This document shows, piece after piece, positions 7,322 through 16,832 of a stretch of 64,000 nucleotides of DNA; position 1 is the stretch's first letter, and each line of letters opens with the position of its first letter. The DNA is from Pseudomonas sp. RSB 5.4 (GTDB taxonomy: Bacteria; Pseudomonadota; Gammaproteobacteria; Pseudomonadales; Pseudomonadaceae): positions 372,001 to 436,000 of the forward strand of contig NZ_CP146986.1 of NCBI RefSeq assembly GCF_037126175.1, in the 5' to 3' direction. The notes beneath the pieces were generated by a model. The model had not been told where the DNA came from and did no database searches. It was given only the letters and a program-made list of their open reading frames with translations. The translations under genes and the position numbers were made by a program.

Positions 7322-9592
7322 ATGTCCGATCGTTTCGAACTCTTCCTCACTTGCCCCAAAGGCCTTGAAGGCCTGCTCATCGAGGAAGCCGTCGGGCTTG
7401 GCCTTGAAGAAGCCCGCGAGCACACCTCCGCCGTGCGTGGCATGGCGACCATGGAAACCGCTTATCGCCTGTGCCTGTGGTCGCGTCTGGCCAACCGGGT
7501 GCTGCTGGTGCTCAAGCGCTTCCCGATGAAAGACGCGGAAGACCTGTACCACGGCGTGCTTGACGTCGAGTGGCAGGATCACATGCTCTCCGACGGCACC
7601 CTGGCCGTTGAATTCAGCGGTCACGGTTCGGGTATCGACAACACCCACTTCGGCGCGTTGAAAGTCAAAGACGCCATCGTCGACAAACTGCGTACCCCGC
7701 AGGGCGACCGCCCTAGCATCGACAAGCTCAACCCGGATCTGCGCATTCACCTGCGCCTGGATCGCGGCGAAGCGATCCTGTCCCTCGACCTGTCCGGCCA
7801 CAGCCTGCACCAGCGCGGTTACCGCCTGCAGCAGGGCGCGGCGCCGCTGAAGGAAAACCTCGCGGCAGCGATCCTTATCCGTTCCGGCTGGCCGCGCATT
7901 GCGGCCGAAGGTGGCGCGCTGGCTGACCCGATGTGTGGTGTCGGTACGTTCCTCGTCGAAGCCGGGATGATCGCCGCCGACATGGCGCCGAACCTGCGCC
8001 GTGAGCAGTGGGGCTTCACCGCATGGCTGGGCCATGTCCCGGCGCTGTGGAAAAAACTCCATGAAGAAGCGGTTGAGCGCGCCGCTGCCGGTCTGGCCAA
8101 GCCACCGCTGTGGATTCGTGGTTACGAAGCCGACCCGCGCCTGATTCAACCGGGCCGCAACAACGTCGAGCGCGCCGGTCTGAGCGAGTGGATCAAGATC
8201 TATCAGGGCGAAGTCGCGACCTTCGAGCCGCGTCCGGACCAGAACCAGAAAGGTCTGGTGATCTGCAACCCGCCGTACGGCGAGCGTCTGGGCGACGAAG
8301 CCAGCCTGCTTTACCTCTACCAGAACCTTGGCGAGCGTCTGCGTCAGGCCTGCCTGAACTGGGAAGCGGCGGTGTTCACTGGCGCGCCGGATCTGGGCAA
8401 GCGCATGGGCATTCGCAGCCACAAGCAGTATTCGTTCTGGAATGGCGCGCTGCCGTGCAAGCTGCTGCTGATCAAGGTGCTGCCGGATCAGTTCGTCACC
8501 GGCGAGCGGCGGACCCCGGAACAGCGTCAGGCCGAGCGTGAGCAAGCGGCTTACGATCAGACCCCGAACGAGCCGCAAGAGCGCAAGTTCAACAAGAACG
8601 GCAACCCGATCAAACCGACGCCCGCCCCGGCGCCAGTGATCGAGCAGCCGCGCCTGAGCGAAGGCGGGCAGATGTTTGCCAACCGCCTGCAAAAGAACCT
8701 CAAGGCGCTGAGCAAGTGGGTCAAGCGCGAAGGCATCGACTGCTACCGCGTCTACGATGCCGACATGCCGGAATACGCCATGGCCATCGACCTGTATCAC
8801 GACTGGGTGCACGTGCAGGAATACGCGGCGCCGAAGTCGATTGATCCGGAAAAAGCCTCGGCGCGCATGTTTGACGCGTTGGCGGCGATCCCGCAGGCGC
8901 TGAACGTCGACAAGAGCCGCGTGGTGGTCAAGCGCCGTGAGCGTCAGAGCGGTACCAAGCAGTACGAGCGTCAGGCGGCGCAGGGCAAGTTCAACGAGGT
9001 CAGCGAAGGCGGCGTCAAGCTGCTGGTGAACCTCACCGACTACCTCGACACCGGTCTGTTCCTCGACCACCGGCCGATGCGCATGCGCATTCAGAAAGAG
9101 GCTGCCGGCAAGCGCTTCCTCAATCTGTTCTGCTACACCGCGACCGCCAGTGTGCACGCGGCCAAGGGCGGAGCGCGCAGCACCACCAGCGTCGACCTGT
9201 CGAAGACTTATCTGGACTGGGCGCGACGTAACCTGTCGCTGAACGGGTTCTCCGACAAGAACCGTCTGGAGCAGGGCGACGTGATGGCGTGGCTGGAAAG
9301 CTGCCGTGAAGAGTACGACCTGATCTTCATCGATCCGCCGACCTTCTCCAACTCCAAGCGCATGGAAGGCATCTTCGACGTGCAGCGTGATCAGGTGCAG
9401 TTGATCGATCTGGCTATGGCGCGCCTGGCTCCGGGTGGCGTGCTGTACTTCTCGAACAACTTCCGCAAGTTCCAGTTGGAGGAGAACCTGGCCGAGCGTT
9501 ACGCGGTCGAGGAAATCAGCGCGCAGACCATCGATCCGGATTTTGCCCGCAACACCAAGATTCACCGCGCCTGGAAAATCACGGCTCGTTGA
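7322..9592 (+). CDS. rlmKL: bifunctional 23S rRNA (guanine-N2-2445 / guanine-N7-2069) methyltransferase
   Basis: A 756-residue fusion of two SAM-dependent methyltransferases. The N-terminal part has a THUMP RNA-binding domain (roughly residues 45-155) and the m2G2445 domain with NPPYGERLG near residue 315. A charged linker near 400-440 leads to the m7G2069 domain with RFLNLFCYTATASVHAAKGG and the IDPPTFSNSK catalytic loop near residue 670. This fused architecture is standard in gammaproteobacteria. It modifies 23S rRNA helix 74 during 50S assembly. The start ATG 7322 follows a structured leader. A stem-loop closes the unit at 9607-9645. Confidence 0.96.
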   Translation: MSDRFELFLTCPKGLEGLLIEEAVGLGLEEAREHTSAVRGMATMETAYRLCLWSRLANRVLLVLKRFPMKDAEDLYHGVLDVEWQDHMLSDGTLAVEFSGHGSGIDNTHFGALKVKDAIVDKLRTPQGDRPSIDKLNPDLRIHLRLDRGEAILSLDLSGHSLHQRGYRLQQGAAPLKENLAAAILIRSGWPRIAAEGGALADPMCGVGTFLVEAGMIAADMAPNLRREQWGFTAWLGHVPALWKKLHEEAVERAAAGLAKPPLWIRGYEADPRLIQPGRNNVERAGLSEWIKIYQGEVATFEPRPDQNQKGLVICNPPYGERLGDEASLLYLYQNLGERLRQACLNWEAAVFTGAPDLGKRMGIRSHKQYSFWNGALPCKLLLIKVLPDQFVTGERRTPEQRQAEREQAAYDQTPNEPQERKFNKNGNPIKPTPAPAPVIEQPRLSEGGQMFANRLQKNLKALSKWVKREGIDCYRVYDADMPEYAMAIDLYHDWVHVQEYAAPKSIDPEKASARMFDALAAIPQALNVDKSRVVVKRRERQSGTKQYERQAAQGKFNEVSEGGVKLLVNLTDYLDTGLFLDHRPMRMRIQKEAAGKRFLNLFCYTATASVHAAKGGARSTTSVDLSKTYLDWARRNLSLNGFSDKNRLEQGDVMAWLESCREEYDLIFIDPPTFSNSKRMEGIFDVQRDQVQLIDLAMARLAPGGVLYFSNNFRKFQLEENLAERYAVEEISAQTIDPDFARNTKIHRAWKITAR

Positions 9593-9606
9593 CACTTGAC
9601 CTGGTT

Positions 9607-9645
9607 GGATCCACAGAGCCTTGATTTTAAAAGGCTCTTGGATCC
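9607..9645 (+). terminator. stem-loop after rlmKL, possible terminator
   Basis: GGATCC-A-CAGAGCC pairs with GGCTCT-T-GGATCC around an AT-rich loop. No U tract follows, so it may be a processing or stabilising hairpin rather than an intrinsic terminator. Confidence 0.5.
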
Positions 9646-9737
9646 GATCAGAGCTAGCCAAATTAATGGCTAATAGCTATAACTCAACTCATGGCCAATG
9701 GGTTTTTCCCTGAACAGTGGCGTCGTGAGTTGCCCCT

Positions 9738-12125
9738 ATGTCGTTGCACCCCGTGCGCCCAAAGATACTGGGTTTTATCAGCGAAGAAGTCTCGGCCTGG
9801 CTGGTCGCGCTGCTGGTATTGCTCGCCGGCGGGATTCTCACGGGGCTGCTCGCCTGGGCCACCCTCACTCAGTTTCATCATCAACTGCATCAACGCTTTC
9901 AGCTGCTGGCCAATGAGCGTTACAGCCGCATCGAAGAACGTTTCCAGGATCAGGAGCAGCGCCTCGACGGCCTGCGCCGCTTCTTCGCCAACTCCGATTC
10001 GGTCTCACGCAGCGAATTCGATGGCTATGCCAAACCTCTTTTATTACGCACCCAGGCCTATTCCTATGCGCCGCGGGTCAGCCGTGCCCAGCGCCCGGCG
10101 GTTGAGCAAGCGGTGCGCAACGAAGGTTTCAGCACCTTTACCTTTCGTGAACTGACCGCTGACGACCAGCTCCAGACAGCCGGTGATCGCCCCGAATATG
10201 TGCCGGTGATCTACACCCAGAGTCAGAGCCACTTGCCTACGCCACTGGGTTACGACCTGCTGGCGCAACCCCTGCGCCGGGCGACACTGGAGCGCGCCGA
10301 CCGTACCGGGCACATGGTGGTGTCCCAGCCGTTGCATCTGGTGGGCGTTGATCCGGCGTATGCCCGGGGCGTATTGCTGGTGGCGCCGGTCACTCGCGAA
10401 GGGGCACCGAAAAGTCCGCCGGAAGGCTATGTAATGGCGGTGATCAGCATGCAGCAGTTGCTGGCCGACGGGTTGCCCGAAGACAACCAGGATTTCCTCA
10501 GCGTACGCATTCTTGACCTGTCCACCGACGACCAGCATGAAGTGCTGTATGAGTCGGCCAACAAGGCGGGGGCCAGTGATCTGTCGGCCACGCAGTTGTT
10601 GCGCATGGCCGACCATGACTATCAGGTGGACATACAGCCCAGCGAAGCCTTTCTGCAGGCCAACCATTCGTCAATCAGCAGTCTGGTGGTGCTGGGCGCG
10701 CTGCTGAGTGTGTTGCTCAGCGCATTGCTCTATGTGTTGGTGAGCCAGCGTCAACGCGCGTTGCGCATGGTCGAACTGCGCACACAGGAACTGCACGCCC
10801 GCGAGCAGGAATTGCGCGGCACCCACGGTCAGTTGCGCGGCGTGCTGAATGCCGCGACGCAGGTGGCGATCATTGCCACCGACCTGCGCGGGGTGATCAA
10901 CACCTTCAACCCTGGCGCCGAACAGATGCTCGGCTACAGCAGCGCTGACGTGGTCGGCCATATGACGCTGGAAAACCTGCATCTGCCGCGAGAGCTGGCC
11001 GCGCGTTCGGCGGAGTTGAGTGCGCGTTACGGCAAGAGCATTCCGACCTGCCACGCGATGCTGGTCGAGGGCGGCGAGGTCGGCGGCCATGAGGCGCGCG
11101 AGTGGACGCTGGTACGCAGCGACGGCAGCCATCTGCCGGTGAACATGCTTGCCACCCCGGTGCTCGATGAGCAAGGACTGTGGGTCGGTCATCTGGCGAT
11201 CTGCATCGACATCACCGAGCGCAAGCGTGTCCACGAAGCACTGGCGGCGCGCGATGTACTGCTGAAAAAACTCAGCGCCCACGTGCCCGGCGGCATCTAT
11301 CAATTCAAGATGGAATTCGACGGACGCTTCAGCGTGATCTACGCCAGCGACGGCATCCGCGAGATCTACGAGCTGGAGCCGGACGTGCTGCTGCTCAATG
11401 CCGAGGCGATTTTCACCCGTATCCATCCGCAAGACATCACCCGCGTGCGCACCTCGATCCGCGCCTCGGCGGACAATCTCAGCCCGTGGCGCGAGGAGTA
11501 CCGCGTGCAGTTGCCCGAGCGCGGCCTGCGCTGGGTGCGCGGCGAGGCGACGCCGGAAGAACTGCCGGGCGGCGGCGTGCTGTGGCACGGCTACATCTCC
11601 GACATTTCCGATCTGAAGCGGGTCGAAGAGGAGCTGCGGGCGCTGTCGGTCACCGACTCACTGACCGGCATTCACAACCGTCGCTACTTCCAGGAACGCC
11701 TGACCACTGAGATGGCCCGGGTCGAACGTGGCGGCGGCGAGCTGTCGGTGATCATGCTCGACATCGACCACTTCAAGCGCATCAACGACCAGTACGGCCA
11801 TGCCGTGGGCGACCGGGTGCTGCAGGCGGTGTGCGAACGCATCGCTCATCGCTTGCGCCGAACCGATGTGTTCTGCCGCCTGGGTGGTGAAGAGTTCATG
11901 GTGTTGTGCCCGGACATCGACGGCGAGCACGCGTACATCCTCGCCATGGAGCTATGGCAAGGCCTGCGCAGTGCGCCGGTGGATGTGGTCGGGGTGGTGA
12001 CGGCCAGTTTCGGCATCGCCAGCTGGCGCCCGGGGGAGGGCGCGGATGCGCTGCTGCTGCGGGCGGATTCGGGGGTGTATGCGGCGAAGCAGGGCGGGCG
12101 CGATCGGGTGGAGCAGATGAGCTGA
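9738..12125 (+). CDS. membrane diguanylate cyclase with CHASE-type sensor, two PAS domains and GGDEF
   Basis: 795 residues. A membrane helix near residues 15-40 and a second near 312-335 bracket a periplasmic CHASE-like sensor. PAS/PAC modules follow at about 365-495 (VAIIATDLRGVINTFNPGAE) and 505-630, then GGDEF at 635-795. The active site reads GGEEF near residue 716. RRTD precedes it by exactly five residues, so the allosteric c-di-GMP inhibition site (RxxD) is intact. No EAL domain is present. The protein should therefore make c-di-GMP under product control in response to a periplasmic ligand, which the sequence does not identify. Confidence 0.92.
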   Translation: MSLHPVRPKILGFISEEVSAWLVALLVLLAGGILTGLLAWATLTQFHHQLHQRFQLLANERYSRIEERFQDQEQRLDGLRRFFANSDSVSRSEFDGYAKPLLLRTQAYSYAPRVSRAQRPAVEQAVRNEGFSTFTFRELTADDQLQTAGDRPEYVPVIYTQSQSHLPTPLGYDLLAQPLRRATLERADRTGHMVVSQPLHLVGVDPAYARGVLLVAPVTREGAPKSPPEGYVMAVISMQQLLADGLPEDNQDFLSVRILDLSTDDQHEVLYESANKAGASDLSATQLLRMADHDYQVDIQPSEAFLQANHSSISSLVVLGALLSVLLSALLYVLVSQRQRALRMVELRTQELHAREQELRGTHGQLRGVLNAATQVAIIATDLRGVINTFNPGAEQMLGYSSADVVGHMTLENLHLPRELAARSAELSARYGKSIPTCHAMLVEGGEVGGHEAREWTLVRSDGSHLPVNMLATPVLDEQGLWVGHLAICIDITERKRVHEALAARDVLLKKLSAHVPGGIYQFKMEFDGRFSVIYASDGIREIYELEPDVLLLNAEAIFTRIHPQDITRVRTSIRASADNLSPWREEYRVQLPERGLRWVRGEATPEELPGGGVLWHGYISDISDLKRVEEELRALSVTDSLTGIHNRRYFQERLTTEMARVERGGGELSVIMLDIDHFKRINDQYGHAVGDRVLQAVCERIAHRLRRTDVFCRLGGEEFMVLCPDIDGEHAYILAMELWQGLRSAPVDVVGVVTASFGIASWRPGEGADALLLRADSGVYAAKQGGRDRVEQMS

Positions 12126-12143
12126 GCCTTGGCACGATCTACC

Positions 12144-12233
12144 TGTGGGAGCGGGCTTGCTCGCGAAAGCGGTGTGTCAGCCAGCAAAAATACTGACTGA
12201 TCTGACGCCTTCGCGAGCAAGCCCGCTCCCACA
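12144..12233. repeat. REP family A doublet
   Basis: Two inverted copies of GTGGGAGCGGGCTTGCTCGC flank a ~45 bp spacer, in the gap between the convergent diguanylate cyclase and dacB genes. Confidence 0.9.
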
Positions 12234-12250
12234 TTAGAGCGGCTGTGTTT

Positions 12251-13711
12251 TTACAGCGCCGAAGCCGTCTGCGGCAGGCGCGGCTGCTTGTACAGATCCA
12301 GCAGCACCTGATCCAGCACCGACGACGCGCCGAACGGGGCCTTGTCGTTGAGGATCGCCACCACCGCCCAGGTGTTGCCGTTGACGTCGCGGCTGAAGCC
12401 GGCAATTGCCCGTACGGTGTTCAGGGTACCGGTCTTGACGTGGGCTTCGCCGCGCATCGCGGTGGTCTTCAGGCGTTTGCGCATGGTGCCGTCCATGCCG
12501 GCAATCGGCAGCGAGCTGATGTACTCGGCGGCGTACGGGCTATGCCAGGCGGCTTGCAGCATGTTGGCCATCTCGCGGGCGCTGACGCGTTCGGCGCGCG
12601 ACAGCCCGGAGCCGTTCTCCATCACCAGGTGCGGCGCGGTGATGCCTTTCTTCGCCAGCCACTGGCGAACCACGCGTTGCGCAGCCTTGGCGTCATCACC
12701 GTCGGCTTCGTTGCGGTACTTCTGACCGAGGCTCAGGAACAGCTGCTGAGCCATGGTGTTGTTACTGTATTTGTTGATGTCGCGGATGATTTCCGCCAGA
12801 TCCGGCGAGTACGCGCGGGCCAGCAGCTTGGCGCTGCTCGGGGTCGCGGCGAGGCGATCCTTGCCCTGGATGCTGCCACCCAATTCTTTCCAGATCGCGC
12901 GCACGGCACCGGCGGTGTAGGTCGCGTGGTCGAGCAGCGACAGATAGGTCTGCGAGCTGCAACCCTCCCCCAATTGACCGGCGACGGTAACAGTGACGCT
13001 GCCGTCCGCCTGGGTCACCGGGTTGTAGCGCACGCCACCGGTGCACTGCTTGGAGTTGAGCGCCTTGACCGTGTTTTCGATGCGCACGCTGGCAATCGGC
13101 GGTTCCACCGAGATCAGCACCCGGCCACTGTCATTACGTGCAACGAAGCGCAGGGCCTTGAGGTTGACCAGCAGCGAGTCCGGTTTGACCAGGAAAGGTT
13201 TGTTCTCGTCGTTGCCGTCGTCGTTGAATTCGGGCAGTTGCGGCTGGATGAAGAAGCTGCGGTCGAGGATCAGATCACCGGTGACCTGGGTCACGCCGTT
13301 GGCGCGCAGGTCGCGCATCAGCAGCCAGAGTTTTTCCATGTTCAGCTTCGGATCGCCGCCACCCTTGAGGTACAGGTTGCCATTGAGGACGCCGCCGCTC
13401 AGGTCGCCGTCGGTGTAGAACTCGGTTTTCCACTGATGGTTGGGGCCGAGCATTTCCAGCGAGGCGTAGGTGGTCACCAGTTTCATGGTCGAGGCCGGGT
13501 TGACCGAGACGTCGGCGTTGTACACGGTCGGATTGCCCGGGCCGTCGAGCGGAATCATCACCAGCGACAGCGCGGTTGGCTGCAGTTTGCTGGCCTTGAG
13601 GGCTTTTTCGACGTTGGGGGTGAGGGCGGTGTTGATGGTGGCAGCGGCAACCGGCAGGGCCAGGGGCAGAAGAAGGCCGGCGAGAAAGAGAGGACGCAAC
13701 GATTTGATCAT
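12251..13711 (-). CDS. dacB: D-alanyl-D-alanine carboxypeptidase/endopeptidase (PBP4)
   Basis: 486 residues. The signal peptide occupies residues 1-24 (MIKSLRPLFL... VAAA). All three penicillin-binding motifs of class C PBPs are present: STMK at 74-77 with the acylated Ser, SNN in the central region (KYSNNTMAQQ), and KTG near the C-terminus (HVKTGTLNT). The large insertion between the first two motifs is typical of PBP4. It trims and cleaves peptidoglycan cross-links in the periplasm. The ORF is open further upstream to 13804, but ATG 13711 gives the signal peptide. The convergent neighbour is separated by a REP pair. Confidence 0.95.
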   Translation of the reverse strand: MIKSLRPLFLAGLLLPLALPVAAATINTALTPNVEKALKASKLQPTALSLVMIPLDGPGNPTVYNADVSVNPASTMKLVTTYASLEMLGPNHQWKTEFYTDGDLSGGVLNGNLYLKGGGDPKLNMEKLWLLMRDLRANGVTQVTGDLILDRSFFIQPQLPEFNDDGNDENKPFLVKPDSLLVNLKALRFVARNDSGRVLISVEPPIASVRIENTVKALNSKQCTGGVRYNPVTQADGSVTVTVAGQLGEGCSSQTYLSLLDHATYTAGAVRAIWKELGGSIQGKDRLAATPSSAKLLARAYSPDLAEIIRDINKYSNNTMAQQLFLSLGQKYRNEADGDDAKAAQRVVRQWLAKKGITAPHLVMENGSGLSRAERVSAREMANMLQAAWHSPYAAEYISSLPIAGMDGTMRKRLKTTAMRGEAHVKTGTLNTVRAIAGFSRDVNGNTWAVVAILNDKAPFGASSVLDQVLLDLYKQPRLPQTASAL

Positions 13712-13945
13712 ATGAAATAGAACCCTGCAGAAGAGGGGGAAAATAACGAAGGCATGAATGAAAAAGCCCTCAGTGGTCATGAAAGTGTCGGCATTATGCC
13801 CCAAGGTGTAACAGCTTGTGCCTTGCCCGAGGCGGCCATTTCGTTATTTTTTTACAGGCGGTCGGCCACCGTACCCAGAGAGTCGGGCAATTGACCGCTT
13901 AAACTGGTAAAGTGCCGGCCGTTATTACTTAAGAGGATTGTTCCA

Positions 13946-14290
13946 ATGGCGACTAACCGTTCCCAGCGTCTGCGCAAAAAACTGTGCGTTGATGAATTCC
14001 AAGAGCTGGGTTTCGAACTGAACCTGGACTTCAAAGAAGACTTGTCCGAAGAAGCCATTGACGCTTTCCTCGAAGCATTCATCAAAGAAGCCATGGAAGC
14101 CAACGGTCTGGGTTATGTTGGCGGCGATGACTTCGGTCTGGTTTGCCTGCAGAAGCGTGGCTCGGTCAACGAAGAGCAGCGCGCTGCCGTTGAAGCCTGG
14201 CTGAAAAACCGTAGCGAACTGACCGGCATGACCGTCAGCCCGCTGCTGGACGTCTGGTATCCGGAAAAGCCGATCAACGCGGCCAAGTGA
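13946..14290 (+). CDS. yggL: YggL family 50S ribosome-binding protein
   Basis: A 114-residue acidic protein matching the YggL/DUF469 family over its full length: an N-terminal RSQRLRKKL basic segment, then FQELGFEL and the conserved VGGDDFGLVC. Family members associate with the 50S subunit; the precise role is poorly defined. ATG 13946 follows AGAGGATTG in a short AT-rich leader. A strong bidirectional terminator begins just after the stop and is shared with the convergent benE-like gene. Confidence 0.9.
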   Translation: MATNRSQRLRKKLCVDEFQELGFELNLDFKEDLSEEAIDAFLEAFIKEAMEANGLGYVGGDDFGLVCLQKRGSVNEEQRAAVEAWLKNRSELTGMTVSPLLDVWYPEKPINAAK

Positions 14291-14295
14291 TACTG

Positions 14296-14329
14296 AAAAA
14301 AACGGCGACCCTTGGGTCGCCGTTTTTTT
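14296..14329. terminator. bidirectional terminator between yggL and the BenE transporter gene
   Basis: AAAAAACGGCGACCC pairs with GGGTCGCCGTTTTTT. T tracts exist on both strands, so it can stop both convergent transcripts. It abuts the minus-strand stop codon at 14328. Confidence 0.92.
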
Positions 14330-15524
14330 ATGCCTGGGTTTTGCGCCAGTTGAGGATCAGCAAGGTCAGTACCCCCGCGACAATCCCCCAGAACGCCGAG
14401 CCGATGGAAAACAGCGTCAGTCCCGATGCCGTGACCATGAAGGTGATCAGCGCCGCCTCGCGTTCCTTGACCTCGGTCATGGCGATGCTCAGGCCATTGA
14501 TGATCGAGCCGAACAGTGCCAGCGCGGCAATCGACAGCACCAGTTCTTTCGGCAGCGCGGCAAACAGCGCCGCCAATGTAGCGCCGAACACCCCGGCGAT
14601 CCCGTAAAAAATCCCGCACCAGACGGCGGCAGTGTAGCGCTTGTTGCGATCTTCATGGGCGTGCGGACCGGTGCAGATCGCCGCGCTGATTGCCGCAAGG
14701 TTGATGCCGTGGGAACCGAATGGCGCCAGCAGCAGCGAGGCGATGCCGGTGGTGGTGATCAGCGGCGAGGCCGGCACGTTGTAGCCGTCGGCGCGCAGCA
14801 CGGCGATGCCGGGCATGTTCTGCGAGGTCATCGCCACCACGAACAACGGAATGCCGATGCTGATGGTCGCGGCCAGCGAGAAGTGCGGAGTGGTCCACAC
14901 CGGCGTCGCCACTTCCAGATGGAAACCGCTGAAATCCAGCAGGCCCATGAAACCTGACAGCGCAGTGCCGATCAGCAGCGCAGCCAGTACCGCGTAACGC
15001 GGCGACAGGCGTTTGACCACCAAATAGGTGAAGAACATCCCCAACACCAACCCGGTACGGTGCTGCGCGGCGACGAAGATTTCGCTGCCGATCTTGAACA
15101 GAATCCCCGCCAGCAGCGCCGCTGCCAGCGACGCCGGGATCTTTTTCACCAGGCGTTCGAAGCTGCCGGTCAGGCCGCAAATCGTCACCAGCACCGCGCA
15201 GGTGATGTAGGCGCCGATGGCCTCGCCATAGGTGACGCCGCCCAGGCTGGTGATCAACAAGGCTGCACCCGGTGTCGACCAGGCAATGGTGATCGGTGTG
15301 CGATAGCGCAACGACAGGCCAATCGAGCACAACGCCATGCCGATCGAGATCGCCCAGATCCACGAAGAGATCTGCGCGCTGCTCAAACCCGCCGCTTGCC
15401 CGGCCTGGAACATCAGCACCAGCGAACTGGTGTAGCCGGTCATCATCGCGATGAAACCGGCGACGATCGCCGAGGGCGAAGTGTCGGCGAGGGGGCGCAG
15501 GCGGGTGTAGGTGGCGTCGTTCAT
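14328..15524 (-). CDS. BenE-family benzoate/H+ symporter-like transporter
   Basis: A 398-residue very hydrophobic protein with about 12 predicted membrane segments. It matches the BenE/YdcO family, with SFG-like core segments such as TPITIAWSTPGAALL, VVAMTSQNMPGIAVL and APFGSHGINLAAISAAIC. Characterised BenE proteins import benzoate, but here no benABCD genes are nearby. The adjacent divergent gene is a GntR regulator and purine catabolism follows, so a purine or other aromatic substrate is possible. That is inference. ATG 15524 follows AAGGAAC. Confidence 0.85.
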   Translation of the reverse strand: MNDATYTRLRPLADTSPSAIVAGFIAMMTGYTSSLVLMFQAGQAAGLSSAQISSWIWAISIGMALCSIGLSLRYRTPITIAWSTPGAALLITSLGGVTYGEAIGAYITCAVLVTICGLTGSFERLVKKIPASLAAALLAGILFKIGSEIFVAAQHRTGLVLGMFFTYLVVKRLSPRYAVLAALLIGTALSGFMGLLDFSGFHLEVATPVWTTPHFSLAATISIGIPLFVVAMTSQNMPGIAVLRADGYNVPASPLITTTGIASLLLAPFGSHGINLAAISAAICTGPHAHEDRNKRYTAAVWCGIFYGIAGVFGATLAALFAALPKELVLSIAALALFGSIINGLSIAMTEVKEREAALITFMVTASGLTLFSIGSAFWGIVAGVLTLLILNWRKTQA

Positions 15525-15576
15525 GACGGCGGTGTTCCTTATACAGATGGAGATGTCCGTAGCAACGCTGAACCCA

Positions 15577-15667
15577 GTGGGAGCGGGCTTGCTCGCGAAA
15601 GCGGTGGGTCATTCAAGGCAGATGTCGCCTGACACGCCGCCTTCGCGAGCAAGCCCCGCTCCTACAG
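15577..15667. repeat. REP family A doublet
   Basis: Inverted copies of the GTGGGAGCGGGCTTGCTCGC core lie between the BenE-like gene and the divergent GntR gene. The right arm is slightly diverged (CCCCGCTCCTAC). Confidence 0.88.
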
Positions 15668-15779
15668 GGGGATTTTTGTTCTGGCAGCGGATTCTGCGAT
15701 CAAGCCTAAACTCAATCGTAACGGATCGTTGCAATACAGCCGTGGACACAAACAGCCATACAGTCGTGTTGCCACCATC

Positions 15780-15791
15780 CATTGTGTACAA
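15780..15791. promoter_or_regulatory. candidate GntR/FadR-type operator
   Basis: ATTGTGTACAAT is a near-palindrome (ATTGT/ACAAT arms) matching the TNGTNNNACNA-like recognition pattern of FCD-type GntR regulators. It lies ~94 bp before the GntR gene start, in the divergent gap with the BenE-like gene. The factor that binds it is inferred from position only. Confidence 0.4.
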
Positions 15792-15884
15792 TCGCGCTGT
15801 TTTTTACGCGATACTTGCCAGCGACCTACTGTGCCGTATTACAGTCACGGTCTATTCGCCGCAGTTCTCCCGACTCGAGTGCCC

Positions 15885-16649
15885 ATGAACGAACAGTTGC
15901 AACCCCTCAAGAAACAACCGCGAGCAGGCAAAGCCGGCCGCAGCGGAACCCAGGACGATATTGTCTACGCGCATATCTTCGAGGCCATCCTCGAACAGCG
16001 TCTGGCGCCCGGCACAAAATTGAGCGAAGAAGCGCTGGGGGAAATCTTCGGGGTCAGCCGCACCATCATTCGCCGCGCGCTGTCGCGTCTGGCCCATGAA
16101 GGCGTGGTGCTGTTGCGGCCGAACCGTGGCGCGGTCGTCGCCAGCCCGAGCGTTGAAGAAGCGCGTCAGGTGTTCATGGCCCGCCGTCTGGTGGAGCGCG
16201 CGATTACCGAACTGGCCGTGCAGCACGCCACTGCCGAGCAGATCGCCGAATTGCGCCAGATGGTCAACGACGAACGCGACAGTTTTTCCCGTGGCGATCG
16301 CGGCGCCGGTATTCGTCTGTCGGGCGAATTCCACCTGAAACTGGCCGAAGCGGCGAAAAACGCGCCACTGATCAGCTTCCAGCGCAGCCTGGTCTCGCAG
16401 ACCTCGCTGATCATTGCCCAGTACGAAAGCGGCAACCGCTCGCATTGCTCCTACGACGAGCACACCCAGTTGATCGACGCCATCGAAGCGCGCAACGGTG
16501 AGCTGGCGGTGGACCTGATGATGCATCACATGGACCACATCGACAGCAAGCTCAACCTCGATGAGGAAAGTGCGTCGGATGATTTGCATGCGGTGTTCTC
16601 GCATTTGTTGCAGACCAAGAAGCCTGGGCGTCCTGCGGCGAAACTCTGA
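15885..16649 (+). CDS. GntR family regulator, FCD (FadR) subfamily
   Basis: 254 residues. The winged-helix DNA-binding domain is at about 25-95 (GTKLSEEALGEIFGVSRTII, RPNRGAVVASPS). The all-helical FCD ligand domain at 100-235 holds likely metal ligands in EFHLKLAEAAKN and the later HTQLIDAIE and HHMDH segments. The frame is open upstream to 15729, but ATG 15885 gives a normal family N-terminus. It lies beside guaD and xdhABC and opposite the BenE-like transporter, so purine catabolism or transport is the likely target. Confidence 0.88.
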   Translation: MNEQLQPLKKQPRAGKAGRSGTQDDIVYAHIFEAILEQRLAPGTKLSEEALGEIFGVSRTIIRRALSRLAHEGVVLLRPNRGAVVASPSVEEARQVFMARRLVERAITELAVQHATAEQIAELRQMVNDERDSFSRGDRGAGIRLSGEFHLKLAEAAKNAPLISFQRSLVSQTSLIIAQYESGNRSHCSYDEHTQLIDAIEARNGELAVDLMMHHMDHIDSKLNLDEESASDDLHAVFSHLLQTKKPGRPAAKL

Positions 16650-16663
16650 CTGATACCGAGTCG

Positions 16664-16765
16664 CGGCCTTCGCGAGCAAGCCCGCTCCCACATTGGATCT
16701 TCAGTGAATATAAAATTTGGCATCGACTGAGATCCCCTGTGGGGGCGGGCTTGCTCGCGAATACG
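16664..16765. repeat. REP family A doublet
   Basis: Two inverted REP cores (CTTCGCGAGCAAGCCCGCTC and its complement) are separated by ~50 bp between the convergent GntR and guaD genes. Confidence 0.9.
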
Positions 16766-16779
16766 GTCTGACAGGCAAC

Positions 16780-16817
16780 AAAAATCCCCCGGGGCTAATA
16801 CCACCGGGGGATTTTTT
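16780..16817. terminator. bidirectional terminator downstream of guaD
   Basis: AAAATCCCCCGG pairs with CCGGGGGATTTTTT around an 11-nt loop, with T tracts on both strands. It ends the xdh-guaD transcript on the minus strand. Confidence 0.9.
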
Positions 16818-16832
16818 ATGCCTCGGGAAAAC

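Noticed and set aside
7298..9661. 787-codon open frame on the minus strand
   Set aside because: Antisense shadow of rlmKL; the His/Arg/Gln-rich translation has no domain.
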